From NCBI GenBank assembly GCA_046152925.1, contig JBJXFX010000154.1:1-64000 (forward strand): a DNA stretch of 64,000 bases. Reading direction: 5' to 3'. Positions 25,567 through 34,423 of the stretch are shown here, piece after piece (the stretch's first letter is position 1; every line of letters starts with the position of its first letter). Source of the stretch: CAMAUF01 sp046152925 (lineage in GTDB: Bacteria; Chloroflexota; Dehalococcoidia; Tepidiformales; Tepidiformaceae). A program made the translations under genes and the position numbers. The notes beneath the pieces are model-generated. The model ran no database searches and was not told the DNA's origin. It was given only the letters and a program-made list of their open reading frames with translations.

Positions 25567-26451
25567 ATGAGCGCCGCAGCCGAACTGATGGACGGGCTCC
25601 GCTCGCCGGAGCCGGTCGCGGCGATCCGGGAGTTCGACCGGATGGGGTCGCTCACGACCTGGATCCCGGAGCTCGAAGCCGGTCGCGGCTTCAAGCAGCC
25701 CGAGAAGCACTACTACGACGTGATGCAGCACAACATCGCCGCCCTCCAGGCCTTTGAAGACGCAACCGGCGACAACGAGCACGCCCGTGAGCTTCGGGAA
25801 GTCCTGGGCTGGTTAGACTTCGACGACTCGTTGGAGCGCGAGATCGACGGGCTGAGCGTGCGAAACCTGATCCGGCTGGCTTGCCTCCTCCACGACGTCT
25901 CGAAGCCCGAGACGGCGACGATCGTCGAAGGCGAGCTCAAATTCCCCCGTCACGGCCCGACCGGGGCGGCCCGCATGCACGAACGGCTGCCCGACCTCGG
26001 GTTTACCTTCAACCAGACCGACTTCGTCGCCAGGATGATCCGGTACCACTTGCGGCCTGGCGAGCTGATCAAGGCCTGGCCGCCCACCGACCACGCGATG
26101 CGCCGGTTCGTGGCCGACCTCGATGGCCACGTGCTGCCGGTCATGCTCGTGAACCTTTCGGATGGGTGGGCGACGCGGGGGCCAGGATATAGCCATCAGA
26201 ACTACCGGATTCACTGTGGCCTAGTGAATTATGTCACTGCCAGGGCGTGGGCCGTCTCCCAAGAAGGCGAGCCACCATTCGTGACGGGTGAAGACCTTAT
26301 CGAGCGCTTCGACCTCGAAAGTGGACGCCTGTTAGGGGCCGTCCTAACATCGGTGCGTCAGGCGCAGCTCGCAGGGAGCATCCGGGACAAGGAACAGGGA
26401 GTTGCCCTGGCACGTGAGATCCTGGAGGACCTCCGGCGCCGGCAGGGGTAA
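25567..26451 (+). CDS. HD-domain protein resembling the C-terminal half of CCA-adding enzymes
   Basis: 294 residues. The HD motif is LLHDVSKPETATIVEGELKFPRHGPTGAARM, close to the metal-dependent HD domain found in the C-terminal part of some CCA tRNA nucleotidyltransferases (LLHDIGKP...FxGHExxGA). It continues with an RMIRYHLRPGELI helix. The nucleotidyltransferase domain is absent, so this is a stand-alone phosphohydrolase-like protein; activity unknown. The N-terminal 85 residues also match the head/neck helical pattern (FDRMGSLTTWIPEL). It is the second gene of a run xerD - HD - yajC - secD - secF. Confidence 0.78.
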   Translation: MSAAAELMDGLRSPEPVAAIREFDRMGSLTTWIPELEAGRGFKQPEKHYYDVMQHNIAALQAFEDATGDNEHARELREVLGWLDFDDSLEREIDGLSVRNLIRLACLLHDVSKPETATIVEGELKFPRHGPTGAARMHERLPDLGFTFNQTDFVARMIRYHLRPGELIKAWPPTDHAMRRFVADLDGHVLPVMLVNLSDGWATRGPGYSHQNYRIHCGLVNYVTARAWAVSQEGEPPFVTGEDLIERFDLESGRLLGAVLTSVRQAQLAGSIRDKEQGVALAREILEDLRRRQG

Positions 26452-26475
26452 GTTCCGCCGCTGGGAGTACCCACC

Positions 26476-26805
26476 ATGGCAGTCATGTGGAGCGTCATCT
26501 TTTACACCGTTGCGGCGGTGGCGGCATTCTACTTCATCCTCCTTCGACCGGTGTTGCAGTCGCAAAAGCAGCAACGTGCTGCGGTCCGCGCACTCGCCGT
26601 GGGCGATGAAGTGGTTACGACAGGCGGGCTGATCGGCGAAGTCGTCGACATCATCCAGCCTGCCGACGGTCCGACGGAGATCATCCTCGAGCTTGCACCG
26701 AGCGTCCGCGTACGGGCGGTGACCGAGGGGATTTCGCGCCGGCTTACGACCTTGGAAGAGGTCCCCGACCATCCTGTCCAGGAGGCCTCGCAACAGCGTG
26801 CGTAG
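26476..26805 (+). CDS. yajC: Preprotein translocase subunit YajC
   Basis: 109 residues: an N-terminal membrane helix (SVIFYTVAAVAAFYFILLRPV), then the YajC signature QSQKQQRAAVRALAVGDEVVTTGGLIGEVVDI, and a small beta domain. It is an accessory membrane protein of the SecDF complex. The secD start lies within its last codons (8-base overlap). Confidence 0.93.
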   Translation: MAVMWSVIFYTVAAVAAFYFILLRPVLQSQKQQRAAVRALAVGDEVVTTGGLIGEVVDIIQPADGPTEIILELAPSVRVRAVTEGISRRLTTLEEVPDHPVQEASQQRA

Positions 26806-28207
26806 CACCAGCACCGTCACCCTTTTCTTCATCGTCCTCTTACTGACGACACTATCCGTCATCGTTGTCTGGCCGAGCGAGCCCGACCGCTATCTGCCTG
26901 GCAGCTTCTGGCCCAAGGGCCAAGGGCTGAGCATCGGCAGCTTCGACCGGTCGACCATGCGGCTCGGCCTCGACCTCCGGGGCGGCTGCTACCTCGCGCT
27001 TCAGGCGACCCCAGCCGACGACTACACCGGCGACATCGGCGAGGCCGTCGACGGCGCGCTCCGCGTCATCGAACGGCGCGTCAACAGCCTTGGCGTCAGT
27101 GAAGCCGAGATTCAAAAGTCGAGCGGCAACCGCGTCATCGTCCAGATCCCAGGTGTGGACTGCACCGAAGCGCAGAACCAGGTGGGCCGCACCGCCGCGC
27201 TCGAGTTCAAGGTGATCAGCGACGCGGGCGAAAAGGTGCCCGCAACCGGCGTCGTCAACGGGCAGGTCATCGCGATGACCGGCCAGCACTTGAAAAACAA
27301 CACCGTCCCGCAGCGTGTAACCACCGGGAACCTCATCCAATTCGAGACCACCGGTACAGGCTCGAAGCTGCTCGAACAGATCACCTCGAACTCGCTGCGT
27401 TTCAACGAGACGGACCCGCGCCGGCTCCTGATCATCGACTTGGACAACACCGAGATTTCTCGCGCAGTCGTCCAGGCCGTCATCTCGGACAACGGCGTGA
27501 TCACGGGCCAGGAAACCTTCGAGGCCTCTCGCGACCTTTCCGAGCTGTTGAACAGCGGCGCCCTGCCGGTGCCTCTGCGGACGATCCAGGCGAATGAAGT
27601 CTCCGCAACCCTCGGCGAAGATTCGGTCCTCGATTCCGTGAAAGCGGGCGAGATTGGGTTGCTCGCGGTCGCCCTCTTCATGATCCTCTACTACCGGCTC
27701 CCGGGCGTCCTTGCGGCGCTCGCGCTTGGCGTCTACACCGCGCTGACGTTGTTCGTCTTCAAGGTGTGGCCGGTCACGCTCACCCTTTCCGGTATCGCCG
27801 CGTTCGTCCTGTCGGTCGGTATGGCGGTCGACGCGAACATCCTCATCTTCGAACGAATGAAAGAGGAGTTACGCCGGGGCCGGACACTGAACAGCGCGAT
27901 CGACATCGGCTTCCGCCGGGCGTTCACCTCTATCCGCGACTCGAACGTCTCCACGTTGATCACCTGCTTCATCCTCTACTTCTTCGGCGACCAGTTTGGG
28001 GCGTCGCTGGTGAAGGGCTTCTCGCTCACGCTGGCCATCGGCGTGTTGATCAGCATGTTCTCCGCCATCACCGTGACCCGGACCTTCCTCAAGATGGTGG
28101 TGGGGACGCCGCTCGCGAAGAATCACTGGCTCTTCAACGCCGAAGAGAAGAAGCGACTCAGCCCGCGCAGCGAGAAGGTTGCTGAGCCGGGAGGGAGCAA
28201 TCAATGA
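26798..28207 (+). CDS. secD: Protein translocase subunit SecD
   Basis: 469 residues starting at a GTG with AGGAGG upstream. One N-terminal membrane segment, the conserved LGLDLRGGCYLAL, a periplasmic region with ERRVNSLGVSEAEIQ and a GVD/GRTAALEF segment, then five membrane helices containing the RND-type SVGMAVDANILIFERMKEELRRG motif. SecD and SecF use the proton gradient to complete protein export. The periplasmic head is shorter than in E. coli. ATGA overlap with secF. Confidence 0.94.
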   Translation: MRSTSTVTLFFIVLLLTTLSVIVVWPSEPDRYLPGSFWPKGQGLSIGSFDRSTMRLGLDLRGGCYLALQATPADDYTGDIGEAVDGALRVIERRVNSLGVSEAEIQKSSGNRVIVQIPGVDCTEAQNQVGRTAALEFKVISDAGEKVPATGVVNGQVIAMTGQHLKNNTVPQRVTTGNLIQFETTGTGSKLLEQITSNSLRFNETDPRRLLIIDLDNTEISRAVVQAVISDNGVITGQETFEASRDLSELLNSGALPVPLRTIQANEVSATLGEDSVLDSVKAGEIGLLAVALFMILYYRLPGVLAALALGVYTALTLFVFKVWPVTLTLSGIAAFVLSVGMAVDANILIFERMKEELRRGRTLNSAIDIGFRRAFTSIRDSNVSTLITCFILYFFGDQFGASLVKGFSLTLAIGVLISMFSAITVTRTFLKMVVGTPLAKNHWLFNAEEKKRLSPRSEKVAEPGGSNQ

Positions 28208-29223
28208 TCGACTTTGCTGGACACCGCTGGATAGCGCTGACGATTTCCTTCGTCATCTTCCTCATCGCTGCCGCCGCCCTCGCGATTTGGCAGCTCAAGC
28301 CGGGGATCGAGTTCACTTCCGGCTCGTCGTTCACGCTCGAGTTCACTGAGCAAACGGTGGAGCAAGCGGCGCTTCGTTCGGCCCTGGCCGATCTCGGTCA
28401 CGAAGAGGCGCGCGTCCAGGGGGCCAGCGACAACAGCTTCCTCATCCGGACGCGGGAGCTCCAAGGCGCACCCCCGGTAACCTCGCCCACGACCGCTGGC
28501 CCGGTCGAAACGTCCCAGGGCGAGATCGATACGCTGCAGAATGCCCTCTGCCAACGTTTCGGCGTTGTCGGAGCCGACGGGACCTGCACGGGCGTAAACC
28601 GCAAGGACTACTCGACGGTCAGTGAGGCCGTGTCTAAGGAGATCGCCTGGAAGGCAACCGCGGCCGTCCTGGCCGCCTCCGTCGCGATCCTCTTCTACGT
28701 GACGATCGCCTTTCGGCGGCTGCCAAAGCCCTTCCTTTATGGGAGCGCGGCGATCGTCGCCGTCCTCCACGACGCGTTCATCGTCTTGGGGCTGTTCGCT
28801 GTCCTGGGCGAATTCGACAACCGCGAAGTCGATACAGCGTTTATCACGGCAATCCTCACCGTCATCGGTTTCTCGGTGCACGACACGATCGTCGTGTTCG
28901 ACCGCATCCGGGAGCGGCTCCTGGCGGACCCATACGTGCCACTCGCCGAGGCCGTGAACGCAAGCATGACGGAGACGCTGGCGCGCTCGATCAACACGTC
29001 GCTCGTGGTCGTCTTGACCGTCGTCGCAATGTTGCTGCTCGGTGGCGAGTCCATCCAGAACTTCCTGATCGTGTTGCTCGTCGGGATCGTGTCGGGGACG
29101 TACAGCAGCATCGCGGTGGCGAGCCAGCTCGTGGTCTCGTGGGAAAGCGGCGACTTCGGCCGGTTCTTCCGGAGGCTCTTCGGCCGGAAGCCGGCCGACG
29201 CGGTCGCGGCGCCAGCAGCCTAA
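28204..29223 (+). CDS. secF: Protein translocase subunit SecF
   Basis: 339 residues. GIEFTSGSSFTLEF replaces the usual GIDFxGG motif, and the C-terminal six-helix part carries TVIGFSVHDTIVVFDRIRERL, the SecF signature. The periplasmic segment (about 65-140) holds an unusual Pro/Thr-rich stretch (GAPPVTSPTTAGPVETS) not present in most SecF proteins. Start overlaps secD by 4 bases. Confidence 0.93.
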   Translation: MIDFAGHRWIALTISFVIFLIAAAALAIWQLKPGIEFTSGSSFTLEFTEQTVEQAALRSALADLGHEEARVQGASDNSFLIRTRELQGAPPVTSPTTAGPVETSQGEIDTLQNALCQRFGVVGADGTCTGVNRKDYSTVSEAVSKEIAWKATAAVLAASVAILFYVTIAFRRLPKPFLYGSAAIVAVLHDAFIVLGLFAVLGEFDNREVDTAFITAILTVIGFSVHDTIVVFDRIRERLLADPYVPLAEAVNASMTETLARSINTSLVVVLTVVAMLLLGGESIQNFLIVLLVGIVSGTYSSIAVASQLVVSWESGDFGRFFRRLFGRKPADAVAAPAA

Positions 29224-29239
29224 CCCGGGAGGGACAGCC

Positions 29240-30106
29240 GTGGACCCAACGTTCGCCAACCTGTTTTCACTCGACGGGAAGGTCGCGGTGGTGACCGGCG
29301 CCTCCAGCGGGATCGGTGTCGCGCTCGCGCGGGGCCTCGCGCGAGCGGGTGCGGACGTCGTCGTCACCGCCCGCCGCCAGGAGATGATCGACGAAACAGC
29401 CGCCATGTGCCGGAGCTTCGGGGGCCGCGCCTCGGCTTGGACCGCCGACATCACCGATGAGGCGCAGTTCGAGGGGCTCTTCACGAAGACCGTGGAGGAG
29501 TACGGCCGTCTCGACATTTTGGTGAACAACGCTGGATTCACCGACCGGACCGCCCTCCGCCACGACCAGAACTCCATGCGGAAGTTCCGCGCGATCGTCG
29601 AGCTCGACCTGCTCGCGACGATGAACGGCTGCCGCCTGGCAGCGAGGCAGATGCTCGCGCAGGACCCGGCGGGCGGCGTGATCATCAACATCAGCTCGAT
29701 CCTCGGGAAGTCGGCGAGTGAGTTCCGCGCGTCGGCGTATCACGCCGCCAAGGCCGGGGTCGACGGGCTCAGCCGGATCCTCGCCTATGAGTACGCCCGT
29801 GAGGGCATCCGGGTGAACAGCATCGCCCCGTCGTACTTCGAAGGCACCGAGATGATGGACCAGGTGTTCGACGCCGCTCCCCAGACGAAGGTCCACACCA
29901 TCGAACGGACGCCCATGGGCCGTCTCGGCCGACCTGAGGACCTGGAGGGCGCCATCGCGTTCCTCTGCTCGGATGCCGGGCGCTTCATTACGGGGCACAC
30001 ACTCTACGTCGACGGCGGCTGGTCCATTGGTGGCGGTTTCCACCAGAAGCCGGCGCTGTGGGAGTCCGAGCTTGGCCGCCAGGACCCCAACTGGGGACGC
30101 CGCTAA
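29240..30106 (+). CDS. Short-chain dehydrogenase/reductase
   Basis: 288 residues from a GTG with GGGAGGG upstream. Classical SDR signatures: cofactor loop TGASSGIG (19-26), NNAG (96-99), catalytic Ser152/153, Tyr167 and Lys171 (YHAAK), and a C-terminal IAFLCSDAGRFITGHTLYVDGGW. The residue after strand 2 (TARR) suggests NADP(H). It lies 16 bases after secF but is functionally unrelated. A paralogue with similar C-terminal features is at 57125-57988. Confidence 0.9.
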   Translation: MDPTFANLFSLDGKVAVVTGASSGIGVALARGLARAGADVVVTARRQEMIDETAAMCRSFGGRASAWTADITDEAQFEGLFTKTVEEYGRLDILVNNAGFTDRTALRHDQNSMRKFRAIVELDLLATMNGCRLAARQMLAQDPAGGVIINISSILGKSASEFRASAYHAAKAGVDGLSRILAYEYAREGIRVNSIAPSYFEGTEMMDQVFDAAPQTKVHTIERTPMGRLGRPEDLEGAIAFLCSDAGRFITGHTLYVDGGWSIGGGFHQKPALWESELGRQDPNWGRR

Positions 30107-30177
30107 CCCTTCTGGCAACCCTCGGGCAACCGTCCCTCAACCGATGCTGACTACCATGCCCGCACCAAACGAGCGCG

Positions 30178-31191
30178 ATGGAGGTCGGGCGGACGGTGGA
30201 CGGCAAACTCTTGGGGCTTGGATCGCTGGCCGGAGCCGGGGCCGCGCTCGCATTGCACCGCCTGTTGGTTCAACGGCTCTGGCTCGACGTCGCTGCGCGG
30301 GGCCTGCGCCGCTACCTGGCTGATTCGGCCAGGGGCGAGATCCGTCCGGCGGACTTGGTGCTCGACATCGGCGGGGGCGACCGGCCCCACATCCGCGCCG
30401 ACGTCGTCTGCGACCGCTACGAAGTGAGTTGGGAGCGCAGCGCCCCGCTGCTCCGCGACCGGCCGCTGGTCATCGGCGACATCAACCACTTGCCGTTCAA
30501 GCGCGCAGCGTTCGACTACGTGATCAGCCAACACCTGATGGAACACCTCCCGGAACCCGAGACGGCTTGCCGGGAACTGGCCCGCATCGGCCGTCGCGGC
30601 CTGATCCGGACGCCGAGTCCCTTGGCCGAAAAGCTCATCTCACGCGATGTCCACCGCTGGTACGTCTCGAGCGAGGCCGGCCAGCTCGTCTTTCGCCAGA
30701 AGGAGGCAGCCTTCTTCGACGAGGGTCTCACGCGCGGCCTCTGGTCCGACGCCAGCTTCTGGCACTGGTTTGGGACACGCGTCGACGCGATGGAGACGGT
30801 GCACCGGTGGAGCGGCGAAATCCAGCACCGGGTCGAACGCCGTCGTTCGGCTTCCTGGGACGGCGAGCCGTTCCTCAAAGACGACGACCCGGAAGAGGCC
30901 AAACGCGGGCCGGGCGTCCGGCATAAGCTGCGCGGGATAGGGACGCGTTGGGCGGGCCGAGCCTACCGTCAGGGGCTGCTCCGTCGGCCGCGCGCGGTGG
31001 ACCTCGAGGCGCTGCTCGCCTGCCCGCGGTGTGGCGGAGCGATCACGCTCGCGGCGACGTCGGCTTCCTGCGAAGGGGCCTGCAGCTCCGTGTACCCCGT
31101 GCGTCTCGGCGTGCCCATCATGCTGATCGAAGAAGCGACATCGACCCGCCAGCCAACACCGATCCGGACGTTCGCAGCGACTGGCGGGTAG
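30178..31191 (+). CDS. SAM-dependent methyltransferase with C-terminal Trm112-like zinc ribbon
   Basis: 337 residues. The class I methyltransferase motif I is VLDIGGGDRPHI (61-72), then VIGDINHLPFKRAAFDYVISQHLMEHLPEPE (motif post-I to IV) as in Methyltransf_11. The C-terminal 50 residues contain a CPRC...SCEGAC zinc ribbon resembling Trm112/UPF0434, usually a separate activator subunit. Here it is fused to the enzyme. An N-terminal hydrophobic stretch (LLGLGSLAGAGAALALHRLL) could be a membrane anchor. Substrate unknown. Confidence 0.82.
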   Translation: MEVGRTVDGKLLGLGSLAGAGAALALHRLLVQRLWLDVAARGLRRYLADSARGEIRPADLVLDIGGGDRPHIRADVVCDRYEVSWERSAPLLRDRPLVIGDINHLPFKRAAFDYVISQHLMEHLPEPETACRELARIGRRGLIRTPSPLAEKLISRDVHRWYVSSEAGQLVFRQKEAAFFDEGLTRGLWSDASFWHWFGTRVDAMETVHRWSGEIQHRVERRRSASWDGEPFLKDDDPEEAKRGPGVRHKLRGIGTRWAGRAYRQGLLRRPRAVDLEALLACPRCGGAITLAATSASCEGACSSVYPVRLGVPIMLIEEATSTRQPTPIRTFAATGG

Positions 31192-31197
31192 CCCGCG

Positions 31198-31998
31198 CTA
31201 CTTTGGCGAGGCCACGACCGGCCCACCCCAGGCCGTGAGGTCGTCCGCTTTGCCATAGGCCCAGGGAAGGAAGTCCCGCGCCGGCACGGTAGCGACGACT
31301 TCGGCCGTCGTGTGCGTTTCGCCGAGGCTGTAGCTCGCGCCTTCGACCTTGAGCACAGGGAGGTCGATCACCGGGTCGTGGCGCGACTCGCGGAAGGTGA
31401 TCGTCGCGGCACCGCGCGCGAGCTTGTGGGTGCGGCCGCGATGCGTCACGCAGACGAGCTGCGGGTCGCCAGCGAGGCCCTGACCGTCGGCCGCCGGAAG
31501 GTACTTGTAGTAGTAGTGCTTCGAAACGCCGGCAGCCGTGCTCGGCGCCATCGGCTCCTCGAAGGTCCCGTCGAGCTGGACATAGGTGACCCCATGGCGA
31601 GTCACCGTCCCGCGCACGAAGCGGTCGCGAATATCGAGTTGGCAATCGGCAAGCTTCTTGGGCTCGGCGTAAAGTTCGCGGCCGAAAACGATCGCCGTGT
31701 CGGTGCTCATCGGCATCGTGAGGCAGTAGAGCCCGGGCTCGCCGCGATACGTGCAGGCGAGGTTGATCGACGCCCCGTTGAACGCGCCGACACAGTTCGA
31801 GGCGCCGACCGTGTAGACCGAGACGCTGACTCGCGGCTCGGCGGCGGCCTCGAGCAGCGGTGGCAGCAGTTCAGCGACCACCTCGGGTTCCGTGAGGAAG
31901 GTGACGGCGAGCGATGTCGCCTCCAGGAACGACGGTGTCGCGTAGATCGCCTGCAATTGGCGGACCTGGTCGGGCGTCTTGACGTAGCGAGTCCTCAT
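31198..31998 (-). CDS. Acetoacetate decarboxylase family protein
   Basis: 266 residues. The Schiff-base lysine region GRELYAEPKKLAD (Lys114/Lys115) matches acetoacetate decarboxylase (ADC), where the first Lys forms the imine and the second lowers its pKa. GAFNGASINLACTYRGEPGLYCL and FRESRHDPVIDLPV also fit the family. Members decarboxylate acetoacetate or act on related beta-keto acids. GGAGG precedes the ATG by 7 bases. Convergent with the methyltransferase gene (6-base gap). Confidence 0.85.
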   Translation of the reverse strand: MRTRYVKTPDQVRQLQAIYATPSFLEATSLAVTFLTEPEVVAELLPPLLEAAAEPRVSVSVYTVGASNCVGAFNGASINLACTYRGEPGLYCLTMPMSTDTAIVFGRELYAEPKKLADCQLDIRDRFVRGTVTRHGVTYVQLDGTFEEPMAPSTAAGVSKHYYYKYLPAADGQGLAGDPQLVCVTHRGRTHKLARGAATITFRESRHDPVIDLPVLKVEGASYSLGETHTTAEVVATVPARDFLPWAYGKADDLTAWGGPVVASPK

Positions 31999-32037
31999 AG
32001 CGCGCCTCCGAGGGGCATGCGCGCCATTCTACGCAGT

Positions 32038-32814
32038 TCAGCGCCGGATTCGAATCACGGGGCCTTCCGTGAAGATATCGTGGCTGTGGATGCCCATGCG
32101 GTCGTACAAGGTCGCGGGGATGCCGAGGTCCGCGAGGTAGAGCTCGCCGACGTGCTCCCGGCTCGCGGCCTCGATGACGCCGCGCTTGGGGAGGTCCAAG
32201 GCAATCGTCGTACACGCCTTGATCGCGGGTGTATAGACCTGGCCGCTGGTCGCGCTCACGCCGGTTGGGACATCCAGGGCGAGGATCGGGCGCTTGGAGC
32301 TGCAGGCGAGGTCGACCGCCGCCGCCGCCGCCCCGGCGGGCGGCCCTTCGAGACCGTAGCCAGCCACGGCATCGATCACGAGGTCGGCACTCGCGAGGTG
32401 CTCCTCGACGGTAATCTCCGAGTTCGCCTGGTCAGCGGGCTCGACGATCCCAGCGTGGCGGAGGATTTCGACCTGACGGCGAGCCGCGAACGACATCTCC
32501 TCTTCGAGGCCGGCGAATACGGGCTCCACGGTGAAGCCCCAGTTCACGAGGTGACGGACAGCGCAGAGCCCCGTCGCGCCCTTGTTGCCGCCACCGGCGA
32601 GTACGACGATCCGTTGGCCGCGCGCCCTCCCGCCGAGCATTGCGAGGGCGATCCGGGCCGCCGCCCGGCCGCCGTTCTCGTTGATCTGAAGGATGTCGAT
32701 GCCGTACTCCTCCTGCGCGATGCGCTGGAGGTCTCGCATGAGGCCGGGGAGCACCGCCGGCACCTCGGCGAGCTTACGCTGGGGAAAGCCAGAAGGGTCG
32801 GGCTTGACGTGCAC
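32038..32814 (-). CDS. nnrE: NAD(P)H-hydrate epimerase (YjeF N-terminal domain)
   Basis: 258 residues from a GTG with CCGGAGG upstream. YjeF-N signatures: ENGGRAAARIA (46-56), VVLAGGGNKGATGLCAVRHL (Rossmann loop), ADLVIDAVAGYGLEGPPAG and ALDVPTGVSATSG. It epimerises damaged R-NAD(P)HX to the S form. The ADP-dependent dehydratase domain, usually fused in bacteria, is missing, so the repair partner must be encoded elsewhere. No signal peptide. Confidence 0.88.
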   Translation of the reverse strand: MHVKPDPSGFPQRKLAEVPAVLPGLMRDLQRIAQEEYGIDILQINENGGRAAARIALAMLGGRARGQRIVVLAGGGNKGATGLCAVRHLVNWGFTVEPVFAGLEEEMSFAARRQVEILRHAGIVEPADQANSEITVEEHLASADLVIDAVAGYGLEGPPAGAAAAAVDLACSSKRPILALDVPTGVSATSGQVYTPAIKACTTIALDLPKRGVIEAASREHVGELYLADLGIPATLYDRMGIHSHDIFTEGPVIRIRR

Positions 32815-32871
32815 GCAGGAGCCTCCGGACAGAACCCGTCTCGCCCATGCTAGGGCGGGCCTCTGGTTGGG

Positions 32872-33237
32872 TCACGGGCTCGGGTGGTTGGCGGTGATCC
32901 GGGCCGAAATCCCCCCACGCACGTTCATCTCCGCCACGACCGTGCAACGTTTCGGGGCGATGGCGGCGACGACATCTTCGAGCACCTGGTTTGCCAGGTC
33001 CTCGTAGAAGATGCCACGGTCGCGAAACGCGAAAAGGTAGAACTTGAAGCTCCGAAGCTCAATGCACCGCTCGCCGGGGACATAGCGGACCGTGAGCGAA
33101 CCGAAGTCGGGCTGGCCCGTCATCGGACAGACGCTGGTCATCTCCGCGGTGTGGAACTCGACCTCGTAGTCACGCTGCCGGTGCTGGTTGGGAAAGCTAT
33201 CGATCGTGCCGTCGGTTCGGAAGGTATTTTCGGACAA
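32872..33237 (-). CDS. queF: 7-cyano-7-deazaguanine reductase (NADPH-dependent)
   Basis: 121 residues if started at the TTG at 33237; no ATG or GTG gives a convincing start, and the frame is open upstream into the LLM gene. The catalytic Cys37 lies in VCPMTGQPDFG. The substrate-binding ELRSFKFYL and RGIFYED segments follow, and RGGIS near the C-terminus completes the single-domain T-fold (YkvM subfamily). QueF reduces preQ0 to preQ1 in queuosine synthesis. It follows the LLM oxidoreductase gene on the same strand. Confidence 0.85.
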   Translation of the reverse strand: MSENTFRTDGTIDSFPNQHRQRDYEVEFHTAEMTSVCPMTGQPDFGSLTVRYVPGERCIELRSFKFYLFAFRDRGIFYEDLANQVLEDVVAAIAPKRCTVVAEMNVRGGISARITANHPSP

Positions 33238-33271
33238 GCGCTGGCCCTGCCGGGAGAGGATGGATCGAGTA

Positions 33272-34294
33272 TCAGGGCGTCGCTTCGCTAACGTCCAAAC
33301 CGTAGGCGCGCGCGAGCAGCGTGTACGAGTGCTTCCGCGCCTCGAAGTCGTGGGTGATCGTGACGAGCACGTATTCGTCCACGCCGTAGGCCGCGCCCAC
33401 GCGGTCGAGCTGGCCGCGGACCCGCTCTGGCGATCCATAAATCGACCGCGTCTTCATGTACTCGATGTACTCCCGTTCCGGCGGGGTGTAGGGAAAGGCC
33501 ATCGCGTCTTCGGGCGAGGGGATGCCACGACGCTCGCCATGGTTCGCGGCAATCCGCCAGCACCAGCGGCTCCAGGAGAGGTACTCGGCCTGCTCATCCG
33601 TCTCGGCCACGGTTGCGGAGATGCCGATGCTCGCACGCGGCTCCTTGAGCGACGGCGACGGCTGAAAGCGGTCACGATACATCTGGACGGCGCGCTCGCC
33701 GCCCTCGGGGTTGATGAAGTGGGCGAAACAGAAGGCCCAGCCCAGCTCCGCCGCGTACTGCGCGCTCGCGAGCGACGAGCCAAGCACCCACAGCTCCGGC
33801 ATGGTCGGCGTCTCCGGGATCGCCTTGATCCCCCGGAAGAGGTGACCCTCCGGGAGGTCGTCCGAAAGGTAGCCATAGAGGTCGAGCAGTTGGTCGGGGT
33901 AGGCATCGAGCGGGAGCTGGCCAGGTCCGTGCGCGAGTGCGCGGGCCGTCTTGGTGTCGCTCCCGGGCGCGCGGCCGACGCCGAGGTCAATCCGGCCGGG
34001 ATGCAACGCCTCGAGCATGCGGAACTGCTCAGCGACCTTCAACGGACTGTAGTGCGTGAGCATGACGCCGCCGGAGCCGACGCGGATCCGCTCGGTGCGC
34101 ATCGCGATCTCGGCGATCAGGATCTCGGGGGTCGCCGATGCGAGGCCGGAGGTGTTGTGGTGCTCGGAGAGCCAGTACCGGTGGTAGCCGAGGCGGTCGG
34201 TGTGTTGGGCGAGCTCGATCGTCTCGCGGAGGGCCTGTATCGGGGTCCCGCCGGCGCGGACGGGCGACTGGTCGAGCACGGAGAGCAGGGTCAT
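33272..34294 (-). CDS. LLM-class flavin-dependent oxidoreductase
   Basis: 340 residues. The luciferase-like fold is evident from DRLGYHRYWLSEHHNTSGLASATPEILIA, RIRVGSGGVMLTHYSPLKVAEQFRMLEALHPGRIDLGVGRAPGSD and the late GSPERVRGQLD. The pattern is that of the MsnO8/YwlA-like subgroup (about 330 residues). It uses FMNH2 or F420 to oxidise an unknown substrate. Directly upstream of queF (34-base gap), so perhaps co-transcribed. Confidence 0.9.
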   Translation of the reverse strand: MTLLSVLDQSPVRAGGTPIQALRETIELAQHTDRLGYHRYWLSEHHNTSGLASATPEILIAEIAMRTERIRVGSGGVMLTHYSPLKVAEQFRMLEALHPGRIDLGVGRAPGSDTKTARALAHGPGQLPLDAYPDQLLDLYGYLSDDLPEGHLFRGIKAIPETPTMPELWVLGSSLASAQYAAELGWAFCFAHFINPEGGERAVQMYRDRFQPSPSLKEPRASIGISATVAETDEQAEYLSWSRWCWRIAANHGERRGIPSPEDAMAFPYTPPEREYIEYMKTRSIYGSPERVRGQLDRVGAAYGVDEYVLVTITHDFEARKHSYTLLARAYGLDVSEATP

Positions 34295-34423
34295 GGAAGG
34301 AAGTGTATCCGGCCCCTGGTGAGACGGCCCAACGTCGCCGGACTCGAGCTATTGATACTAAATCTCACTAATGGCACACTGAGATCGAGCCATCGCGAAA
34401 AGGATCGAGCGGCGGCGGCAAGG

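Noticed and set aside
31312..32853. 513-codon plus-strand open frame
   Set aside because: Antisense of the acetoacetate decarboxylase-like and nnrE genes, both of which have diagnostic motifs.
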